Origin: Frankia canadensis
Lineage (GTDB): Bacteria > Actinomycetota > Actinomycetes > Frankiales > Frankiaceae
DNA length: 64,000 nt
Direction: 5' to 3'
Assembly (NCBI RefSeq): GCF_900197875.1
Contig: NZ_FZMO01000024.1
Span: forward strand, 1-64,000
Of the stretch, positions 1 through 6,577 are shown in pieces (position 1 is the first letter of the stretch; the number at the start of each line of letters is the position of its first letter). The notes beneath the pieces are model-generated. The model searched no databases, had not been told where the DNA came from, and worked only from the letters and a program-made list of their open reading frames with translations. Position numbers and translations under genes: made by a program.

Positions 1-1192
1 GGATGTCACGGCGGCCGGACCCGGCCTGGTCGGCGATGTAGGTACCGGCGGCGACCGCCAGGGCGACCGGCCACTCGATCAGCTCGATCGCGGCCAGGGT
101 TCCCAGCCCCAGGTAGTAGGCGCTACGACGGGCAGTGGGCAGGGCGACGGGGCCGATGCGCAGCGCGCCGGGAGCCGGCGGCGGGCTGACCTCGAAACGA
201 GCGGTCACGAAGGGTAGGCGCAGCGTCGCGGACCGGATGTCCGCGGGGCCGAGGGATCCTGGCCGCGACGAGGCCGCGCGCCGGGCCGGCGTGGATACCG
301 CCCCCGGCGAGGTCGCCGCCCCCGAGGGAGTTCCCGACGTCGAGGAGGAGGCCCGTCTGGACGCGGAGGCCGATGTCGCGGCGCCTGCTCTGGTGGCGCC
401 GGCCCTCGAGGCACCTGTCCTCGACGCGGATGTCCTCGACGCGGATGTCCTCGACGTCGCCGTCCCTCCGGCGCGGGTTGACCCGGTCGTGGTGCGCGTC
501 GCGCCCGCTCCAGCGCTGCCCGTGGCGGCGCGGCTCGTGCTCGCCCGCGTGGCCGGCGATCGCGTCGTCGCCGCGGACGCCGCCGCCGCGCCCGTCGCGG
601 CTCTGGCCGCCTTCGCCGTGCCCGCCTTCGCCGTGCCTGTCCTGCTCGTGCCTGTCCTGCTCGCGGTCGCTTTCACGGCGCCGGCGCTCGTGCCACGGGC
701 CGCGGTGGCCTTGGCGGCGTTCGACTTCACGGCGCCTCGCCCGGCCGCGTCCCCACCCGCGGCGGCCTGCCGTGCCGCACCCGTCACCCGGGCGGTGGCG
801 GCAGTGGATCGCGCCGAGGTGGAACCGCCGGATCCCGCCGAGGCGCCCGACCTGGTGGTGGTGGGGATGGCGCGGGCTGATCCCGCGGTGCCTGCCGTCG
901 AGGACGAACTTGTCGCGCCCGCGGCGTTCGGACTCCCGTCAGCCGGCGCGACAGTGCCGGGTGACGCGGGCGCTCCGCCGATCACCGAGGAGCCGTTGCG
1001 GGTGGCGCCGGTCCCGCCGGCGGCCGGCGTCCCCGACGTGCCGTCCCGGCCTGGTCCCCCCGGTGGGGGTGGCGCCGCGGGCGACACGAACGTGGGGCTG
1101 ACCAAGGCCCCGCCGACGGTCCCGCGCAGGCCGACGCCGTTCGGTCGGGCGCCGTTCGGTCCGGCGCCGTTCCTGGAGCTCGTGCTTGCCAT
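1..1192 (-). CDS. Low-complexity Ala/Ser/Thr/Arg-rich protein with C-terminal membrane segment (3' truncated)
   Basis: I translated this frame by hand; it stays open from ATG at 1192 to the window edge, 397 codons, with no stop. A ribosome binding site (GGGAGG, 9 nt spacing) precedes the ATG. Residues about 1-320 are almost entirely A, S, T, G, R and P. One stretch is lysine-containing and histone-H1-like (KATAARGTSAG), and a short repeat reads RTSASRTSASRTGASRAGATR. An ordered part follows, with a hydrophobic segment (LGLGTLAAIELIEWPVALAV) near residues 365-385 that looks membrane-spanning. The C-terminus lies outside the window. I do not recognise a family. The long disordered N-terminus may be a cytoplasmic linker or a nucleic-acid-binding tail; that is inference. 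A plus-strand reading frame across the same DNA has biased composition only and is not supported. Confidence 0.6.
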   Translation of the reverse strand, partial: MASTSSRNGAGPNGARPNGVGLRGTVGGALVSPTFVSPAAPPPPGGPGRDGTSGTPAAGGTGATRNGSSVIGGAPASPGTVAPADGSPNAAGATSSSSTAGTAGSARAIPTTTRSGASAGSGGSTSARSTAATARVTGAARQAAAGGDAAGRGAVKSNAAKATAARGTSAGAVKATASRTGTSRTGTAKAGTAKAARAATGAAAASAATTRSPATRASTSRAATGSAGAGATRTTTGSTRAGGTATSRTSASRTSASRTGASRAGATRAGAATSASASRRASSSTSGTPSGAATSPGAVSTPARRAASSRPGSLGPADIRSATLRLPFVTARFEVSPPPAPGALRIGPVALPTARRSAYYLGLGTLAAIELIEWPVALAVAAGTYIADQAGSGRRDI

Positions 1193-1301
1193 GGAGCGCT
1201 TCCTCCCACCAGCCAGCCAGAGACTACTAAAAGTCATCGGTTCGCTTCGATGGGTGCACAGCCTGGCAGCTGGCGGGCCTTCGCGCTACCGCACGCGGCA
1301 A

Positions 1302-1955
1302 TCAGTTGGACGCTTGGTCCGCCGCGAGCCGCCGACCGCCATGCCGATCCGCGACGGCGAAACCGACATGAAGCATCCTGATCGCCTCATCCAGGATGGC
1401 GACAAGGTCGGCGCCGTCGGCCTTGAGCCACTGCTCGTAGGCGCTCACCGCCACCCCGAGGTGCGCGGCCGCAACCGCCTGCGGCAGCAGCGCGGCCGTG
1501 GGCTGCGCCGTCCGGTGCGCGACGAACTCGGCGACGACCGCGCGCCAGCTCGCGAAACGCAGCGTCGAATGCGCCTGCAGGGCCGGCGTGCGCAGGATCA
1601 GCGTCATGCGGCGACGCAGCCAGGCGCCTTCGGCGGACGGATAGGTGTTGAAGTCAAGAATCGCCCGGCGCAGCGCGGTCAGCATCGGTTCGTCCGCCGA
1701 GGCGGCGGCGAGTGCCGAGCGCATGACCTCGAGGTGCGCGTCGAAGTTTCCCCAGGCGAGATCGTTCTTGGACGCGAAATACCGGAAGACGGTGCGCCGG
1801 CCTATGCCCGCCTCGCGGGCGATGTCGTCGACCGTCGTCTCCTCAAAACCTCGCTCGGTGAACATCCGCAACGCCAGGTGCTCGAGTTCTGACGCGCTGG
1901 TGGCGGGCCGGCGACCCGAACGCCGACCGTCCACGATCCGGGCCGTGGTGACCAC
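1302..1955 (-). CDS. TetR-family transcriptional regulator (MftR-like)
   Basis: A 217-residue TetR repressor. The N-terminal helix-turn-helix is clear at about residues 30-70 (TTVDDIAREAGIGRRTVFRYF, preceded by ALRMFTERGFEET), and a helical ligand-binding domain follows. The phrase RRTVFRYFASKNDLAWG is typical of the MftR/acyl-CoA-like-ligand subgroup, whose best known member controls mycofactocin genes; no mycofactocin gene is visible here. The start is GTG at 1955, behind a purine-rich GGAGGTGAGG tract. Regulators of this type usually control a divergent neighbour, and the aminotransferase gene lies in that position 560 bp away, so it is the obvious candidate target (inference). The family assignment is secure; the ligand is unknown. 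Confidence 0.9.
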   Translation of the reverse strand: MVTTARIVDGRRSGRRPATSASELEHLALRMFTERGFEETTVDDIAREAGIGRRTVFRYFASKNDLAWGNFDAHLEVMRSALAAASADEPMLTALRRAILDFNTYPSAEGAWLRRRMTLILRTPALQAHSTLRFASWRAVVAEFVAHRTAQPTAALLPQAVAAAHLGVAVSAYEQWLKADGADLVAILDEAIRMLHVGFAVADRHGGRRLAADQASN

Positions 1956-2515
1956 GTGCCCCTCACCTCACCTCCGCCGCACCAGGTCCTACCTGTCTCG
2001 GACTCACGGCGACCGCCCACCCCACCGCTGGCACCGCGAGCTCGCGGACCCTTCCACCGTATCGGTCCCAACCGACACCGAGCGCGATCGCCGGCCGGCG
2101 GCGGAGCGTCGCCCGCCTACCGATGAGGAGGAAACACCCGCCACCACCACGAGGAGTAGCATGGCACCCGTCCATCATCTGGGAGAAACAGCCCACATGG
2201 TGAGACGGGCCGAGCGAGTTCCCGCTGGAACGCCATGTTTGGTCGCCCGCGACGGGCCGCGACACGCGGTGCGGCGTCGGGAGTTGACGTGCCGGAATGC
2301 CGCCGAGATCCGGTGGGCGGTCGGCATGCCGGCGGGCCGCCGGATCTCGGCGCACCGTGTGCGGTCCAGGCCGGTTGGCCCGCCATCCCCGCCCCGTCCT
2401 GATCCACGCAGACCCGCGGTCCGCCGATCCGTGCCCGACCATGCGTCCGTGCTGGCGGGACCATGAGTCGACCGGGCATCGGTGCATGCCAGGCCGAATT
2501 GGAGTTCCCCTAGCC
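1956..2515. other. Intergenic region between divergent regulator and aminotransferase genes
   Basis: No convincing gene: both strands have open but Arg/Pro-rich frames with no family resemblance. It holds a perfect inverted repeat at 2301-2352 (listed separately) and probably the promoters of both flanking genes. Confidence 0.5.
2301..2352. repeat. Perfect 13-bp inverted repeat with inner palindrome
   Basis: Arms CGCCGAGATCCGG (2301-2313) and CCGGATCTCGGCG (2340-2352) are exact reverse complements around a 26-nt spacer. The spacer contains a second 10-bp palindrome, CGGCATGCCG. It lies mid-intergenic, about 165 bp upstream of the aminotransferase start. It could be a regulator operator, a cruciform or a remnant palindromic repeat. 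Confidence 0.6.
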
Positions 2516-3787
2516 ATGTGTTCCGTGGACTCGCGGACCGCCACGCCGTGCGCCCCCGCTCCCGCACTCGCCCGGCGGGCCGCCGGACTGCGCTCCTCAC
2601 CCGTGCGCGACCTGCTCGCCCTCACCGCCCGCCCCGAGGTCATCTCGTTCGCCGGCGGTCTGCCCGCCCCCGACCTCCTCGACGCGGCCGGCATCCGGCG
2701 CGCCTACGACCACGTGCTCGCCGAGCCCTCCGCGCGGTCGCTGCAGTACTCCACCACCGAGGGCGACCCGGACCTGCGCGCGCTGCTCGCTGGCCGCCTC
2801 GCGCGCCGGGGCCTGCCGACGAGCCCCGACGGCCTGCTGGTGACCACCGGCTCCCAGCAGGCCCTGGCACTGCTCGGCACAGCGCTGCTGGATCCCGGCG
2901 ACGTCGTTCTCGTCGAGGACCCGACGTACCTGGCCGCGTTGCAGTGCTTCGGGCTCGCCGGCGCGCGCGTGATCGCGGTCCCGACCGACGACGACGGTGT
3001 GCGACCTGACGACCTCGACCAGGCCGTGGCACGGCACCAGCCGCGGCTGCTCTACCTCGTGCCCACCTTCCAGAACCCGACCGGGCGCACCATGCCGGGA
3101 CACCGGCGGCGCGCCGTCGCCGAGATCGCCGCGCGACGCGGCCTGTGGATCGTCGAGGACGACCCCTACGGCGAGCTGCGTTTCGAGGGCGCCGCCGAGC
3201 CGTGGATCGCCGCCGACCCCATCGCCGCCGACCGCACAGTCCTGCTCGGCAGCCTGTCCAAGACGATGGCACCGGGCATGCGGCTGGGCTGGCTACGCGC
3301 GCCCGACCCTCTGCGACGCGCGTGTGTGATCGCCAAGCAGGCCACCGACCTGCACTCCTCCACCATCGACCAGGCCGCCGCGGCGCGGTATCTCCGCGAC
3401 GGCGCCCCGGCCGACCCGAACCCACCGGCGGTGGGCCCCGCCGCCGGCCCCGACGGCCACGTCCGGCGGATGTGCGCCGCGTACCGCGAACGCCGCGACA
3501 CGATGCTCGCCGCGCTACCGGCCGCGCTGCCCGCGGGCAGCCGGTGGACGACGCCCCGCGGCGGCATGTTTGTCTGGGTGTGGCTCCCGGCGGGGTACGA
3601 CGCCACCGCGCTGCTGCCGGTGGCCCTCGAGCACGAGGTCGCCTACGTCCCCGGCGCCGCGTTCTTCGCCGGCCGACCGGATCCCTCGACGCTGCGGCTG
3701 TCGTTCACCACGCATCCGCCCGAGCGTATCGCCGAGGGAGTCGCCCGCCTTTCCCGCGCCCTTGGTGGTGCCATGGTGTCCGCGTGA
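2516..3787 (+). CDS. PLP-dependent aminotransferase, class I/II (LysN/MocR-type fold)
   Basis: 423 residues, fold-type I PLP aminotransferase. Visible family landmarks are FAGGLPAPDL near the N-terminus, TTGSQQALALLG, the VEDPTYL segment, PTFQNPTGRTM, IVEDDPYGELRF, the PLP-lysine motif GSLSKTMAPGMRLGW, and a C-terminal RLSFTTHPPE. This pattern matches 2-aminoadipate and valine-pyruvate type aminotransferases and the catalytic half of MocR regulators, but no DNA-binding domain is present. The ATG at 2516 is chosen because GGAG lies 11 nt upstream and the homologous region begins just after it; the frame is open further upstream without conservation. The substrate cannot be told from sequence. 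The last 145 nt overlap the convergent dimethylargininase gene. Confidence 0.9.
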   Translation: MCSVDSRTATPCAPAPALARRAAGLRSSPVRDLLALTARPEVISFAGGLPAPDLLDAAGIRRAYDHVLAEPSARSLQYSTTEGDPDLRALLAGRLARRGLPTSPDGLLVTTGSQQALALLGTALLDPGDVVLVEDPTYLAALQCFGLAGARVIAVPTDDDGVRPDDLDQAVARHQPRLLYLVPTFQNPTGRTMPGHRRRAVAEIAARRGLWIVEDDPYGELRFEGAAEPWIAADPIAADRTVLLGSLSKTMAPGMRLGWLRAPDPLRRACVIAKQATDLHSSTIDQAAAARYLRDGAPADPNPPAVGPAAGPDGHVRRMCAAYRERRDTMLAALPAALPAGSRWTTPRGGMFVWVWLPAGYDATALLPVALEHEVAYVPGAAFFAGRPDPSTLRLSFTTHPPERIAEGVARLSRALGGAMVSA

Positions 3788-4632
3788 GGGCGACCGGCGC
3801 CGGCCGCGCCGCGCAGTTCCAGGGTGGCGCACTTGATCCCGCCGCCCGCGTGGCGCAGTTCGCCGACGTCGATGCAGATTGGGTCGAATCCCCGTGCGCG
3901 CAGCGCCGCCGCGAACCGGTGCGCGCCCGCCGGCAGCACGACGTGACGTCCGTCGCTGACCGCGTTGAGCGCGAGGAGCAGCGCCTCGTCCTGCGGCACC
4001 GTGATCGCGTCAGGGAACAGACGTTCCAGGTGGGCCCGGCTCGGCGCGTCGAACGCCGCCGGCAGGTAGGCGACGAGATCCTCGTCGAGGACACACAGCG
4101 CGGTGTCGAGATGGTAGAAGCGCGGGTCGACGAGCCGCAGTGGATGGATCGGGCGTCGCAACAGGGCGGCCACCTCGGCGTGGGCGGCGGACTCCGTGCG
4201 AAAGCCCATACCGGCGAGGATCCCCGCGCGGGTGAGCAGGAAGTCGCCCTCGCCCTCGTTGACGTAGCGGGGCCGATGAGCGCCCCGGGGCGCCAGGGCG
4301 GCGAGCCTGCGCAGGTAGAGATCCTCCTCCTCGCGGCGATGCGGGAATCGAAACCGCACCCCGACCGCGCGCCCGTCCACGACGACCCCGCCGTTCGCCG
4401 CGAACACCATGTCCGGCAGCCGAGGACGCGGCTCGATCAGCTCGACGGTGTGCCCGAGGCCGCGGTAGAGCGCCTGCAGTGCCTCCCACTGCGCGCAGGC
4501 CCGCGCCGCGTCGACCGGTCTGTCCGGATCCATCCACCAGTTGATGGCATAGCGGACGTCGAAGTAGGTCGGACGACACATGAGGTAGCGACGAGTGATC
4601 GCCCGGCGGCGGACCGCCACTCCTGCCGTCAT
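3643..4632 (-). CDS. Dimethylargininase / amidinotransferase-family hydrolase
   Basis: 329 residues of the guanidino-group-modifying superfamily (NG,NG-dimethylarginine dimethylaminohydrolase, which gives citrulline plus dimethylamine). Signatures are RRYLMCRPTYFDVRYAINWWMD at the N-terminus, DMVFAANGG, NEGEGDFLL, RFYHLDTALCVLD with the catalytic His, and GGGIKCATLELRG with the nucleophilic Cys. The ATG at 4632 has AAGGA 10 nt upstream; the frame is open further upstream but without family similarity. Family members normally end just after the Cys motif, at about 280 residues. Here about 50 extra residues follow, encoded antisense to the 3' end of the aminotransferase gene, so the tail is probably not part of the catalytic fold. 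Confidence 0.9.
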   Translation of the reverse strand: MTAGVAVRRRAITRRYLMCRPTYFDVRYAINWWMDPDRPVDAARACAQWEALQALYRGLGHTVELIEPRPRLPDMVFAANGGVVVDGRAVGVRFRFPHRREEEDLYLRRLAALAPRGAHRPRYVNEGEGDFLLTRAGILAGMGFRTESAAHAEVAALLRRPIHPLRLVDPRFYHLDTALCVLDEDLVAYLPAAFDAPSRAHLERLFPDAITVPQDEALLLALNAVSDGRHVVLPAGAHRFAAALRARGFDPICIDVGELRHAGGGIKCATLELRGAAGAGRPHADTMAPPRARERRATPSAIRSGGCVVNDSRSVEGSGRPAKNAAPGT

Positions 4633-5025
4633 CGCCGACACATCCTTCCCTGCCTGCGGGCCCTGCCTGCGGGCCCTGCCTGCGGGCAGGCGCTCCGAGA
4701 GGACGCCCGCCCAGGGCGCCGACCTGGTGGCCGGTACCAGCCGAGGAACCGGCCCCGCCCGCACGACCAGCATCGCCCCACGACGCTGCCCGTCCGGAAG
4801 GGTGGAGAGGACGACCACGATGCCTGTGCGCCCGCCCTTGCCGGGCTCGCCCCGCACACCGCGCCACCTCCGCTCCCCGATGTTCCCGTCCAGCGGGATC
4901 GCCACGCGCTCGGCGGGCCTGCGCGGCGCCGCTCGCGACACCGATCACGGCGCCTCCACCCCGCACCGCGTCGTCGCGGCCCGCACCGGCGCGGTCGCCT
5001 CGCCCGGGCCCACTGGCGTATCCGC
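4633..5025. other. Intergenic region between divergent genes
   Basis: No recognisable gene. It contains a three-copy 13-bp tandem repeat next to the dimethylargininase start, and presumably the promoters of both flanking genes. Confidence 0.5.
4648..4686. repeat. Three exact 13-bp tandem repeats
   Basis: Unit CCCTGCCTGCGGG is repeated exactly at 4648-4660, 4661-4673 and 4674-4686. It begins 16 bp upstream of the dimethylargininase start codon, overlapping its probable leader. Copy number may vary between strains. Confidence 0.9.
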
Positions 5026-5946
5026 ATGACCACGCGACCCGCCTCCACCACCGGACCGGCCACCACGCCCACTCCCCCGTCCGGCGCTGATCCCGTACCG
5101 GTTCCGCGGCTCGCGGCCCGGTCGACGACCCCGCGCCCGCCCGTGCTGCGTGCCGACGCCGTGTCCTTGATCCGCGACGGGCGCGAGCTGCTCACCGAGA
5201 TCGAGCTCACCGTGCGACCGGGGGAGCACTGGGCGCTGCTCGGCCCGAACGGCGCGGGCAAGAGCACCCTGCTGAGTCTGTGCGGCGCCGTGCGTCATCC
5301 CACCCGCGGCAGCGTGGAGGTGCTCGGCCACCAGCTTGGCCGTGTCGACGTGCGTGCGCTGCGCGGTTGGATCGGGCATGTCGACCCGCGCCATCCACTG
5401 CGCAGTCCGCTGACTGTCGAGGAGGTCGTCCTGACCGGGGCGACCGGCTCCGTCGAGCTCGTCCCCCGTTGGCGCCCGACGGCCCGCCAACGACGACAGG
5501 TGGAGGATCTCCTCGCCCTGCTCGGCATCGCCGCGATCCGCGAGGCGCGTTGGCCGGTGCTCTCCCAGGGGGAACGAGGCCGGGCGCTCATCGCGCGGGC
5601 GCTGATGCCCGAACCCCGGCTCCTTCTGCTCGACGAGCCCGCGACCGGGCTCGACGTCGCAGCCCGGGAACGCCTGCTGACGAGCATCGAGACGCTGGCC
5701 GACGAGCTCGGCGACCTCGCGAGCGTGCTCGTCACCCATCACCTCGAGGACCTGCCGATCAGCACCGGGCACGCGATGCTGCTGCGCGGCGGACGAGTGC
5801 TGGCAGCCGGGCCGGTCGACGACGTGCTCACCTCGGAGCTGGTCAGCGCCTGCTTCGATTACCCGATCGAGGTATGCCGCACCGAGGGGCGATGGTCGGC
5901 GCGGGCACCACGGCGAGCACGTAACCAGAAGGGCCGACCTTCCTGA
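5026..5946 (+). CDS. ABC transporter ATP-binding protein (orphan)
   Basis: 306-residue single ABC ATPase domain. Walker A is GPNGAGKST, the signature LSQGERGR, Walker B LLLLDEPATGLD and the H-loop VLVTHHLEDLP. About 40 Pro/Thr-rich residues precede the domain. No permease or binding protein lies next to it, so the partner is encoded elsewhere or the protein works alone, as in the YlmA/ModF-like group. The start is the ATG at 5026, giving MTTRPAST; the frame is open far upstream, but that part is antisense to other genes and unlike any family. Confidence 0.87.
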   Translation: MTTRPASTTGPATTPTPPSGADPVPVPRLAARSTTPRPPVLRADAVSLIRDGRELLTEIELTVRPGEHWALLGPNGAGKSTLLSLCGAVRHPTRGSVEVLGHQLGRVDVRALRGWIGHVDPRHPLRSPLTVEEVVLTGATGSVELVPRWRPTARQRRQVEDLLALLGIAAIREARWPVLSQGERGRALIARALMPEPRLLLLDEPATGLDVAARERLLTSIETLADELGDLASVLVTHHLEDLPISTGHAMLLRGGRVLAAGPVDDVLTSELVSACFDYPIEVCRTEGRWSARAPRRARNQKGRPS

Positions 5947-6091
5947 CTCGGGCCCCACCCGCGTGTTCTTTCGCGAAAGCGGCTGTTTGACAGATATCTC
6001 CCCGGGGACATCTCCGCGCGATCATCCGGCGAACAGATGGGCGGCGCACCCCGCACCGCCGCCGGCCACGACACAGACAGCGGAGGTCCCC

Positions 6092-6370
6092 GTGCTCTGG
6101 TTCATCATCAGCATGATTCTGCTCGGACTCGTGGCGGGCGCGGTCGCCAGGCTCCTCGTTCCCGGCCGGGACCCGCTGAGCATTCCAGCGACGATCGTGC
6201 TGGGCATTGTCGGCTCGTTCGTCGGAGGATTCCTCGGATTCGCGCTGTTTGGTCACGACTTCGACGAGGGTGCCTTCCAGCCTTCCGGTCTCATCGGCTC
6301 GGTCATCGGGGCGATCATCGCGCTGCTCGTCTACCGGGCGGTCCACGGTCGCCGGCCCGTCCACCACTGA
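6092..6370 (+). CDS. GlsB/YeaQ/YmgE-family small membrane protein
   Basis: 92 residues, three hydrophobic helices: WFIISMILLGLVAGAVARLL, a Gly-rich second helix (IVLGIVGSFVGGFLGF), and LIGSVIGAIIALLVYRAV. The glycine spacing, the PGRDP turn and the terminal GAIIALLVYR are typical of the transglycosylase-associated (GlsB) family of stress-induced inner-membrane proteins of unknown mechanism. The start is GTG at 6092, with GGAGG 5 nt upstream. A strong hairpin follows the stop. Confidence 0.88.
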   Translation: MLWFIISMILLGLVAGAVARLLVPGRDPLSIPATIVLGIVGSFVGGFLGFALFGHDFDEGAFQPSGLIGSVIGAIIALLVYRAVHGRRPVHH

Positions 6371-6376
6371 CCCCGT

Positions 6377-6416
6377 CCGGGCGGACCCAGGTCACCACTG
6401 ACCCGGGTCCGTCCGG
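6377..6416 (+). terminator. Hairpin terminator after the GlsB-like gene
   Basis: An 18-bp stem with a 4-nt loop (left arm 6377-6394, right arm 6399-6416), with one G-U wobble and one mismatch, begins 7 nt after the stop. There is no T-run, as is common in actinobacterial terminators. Confidence 0.6.
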
Positions 6417-6577
6417 TGGCTCGGCGCGACGGAGGCCGCCGCCCATGTCAGGCTGTCAGCGCACCCGTGCTTTCACCCTCGGCTATCGCCGCGGGCGAGC
6501 GGTGACGGAGGGCAGCAGTCAGTGACGGCGGCCGCGTGCCAGCCGGTGGGGCATGGTCGCGCGGACGGGCGGTGGTC

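Noticed and set aside
135-1892. Long plus-strand reading frame rich in Ala, Val, Pro and Asp
   Set aside because: It is antisense to the low-complexity gene and the TetR gene; the composition mirrors the opposite strand and matches no family.
1302-1955. Mycofactocin locus suggested by the MftR-like regulator
   Set aside because: No mftA-F genes nearby; the subgroup also contains regulators unrelated to mycofactocin.
3885-3900. tRNA T-arm-like GGGTCGAATCCCC
   Set aside because: It lies inside the dimethylargininase coding region (RGFDPICID), and no acceptor stem or anticodon arm can be drawn. Similar look-alikes at about 7765, 10605 and 27900 are also coding.
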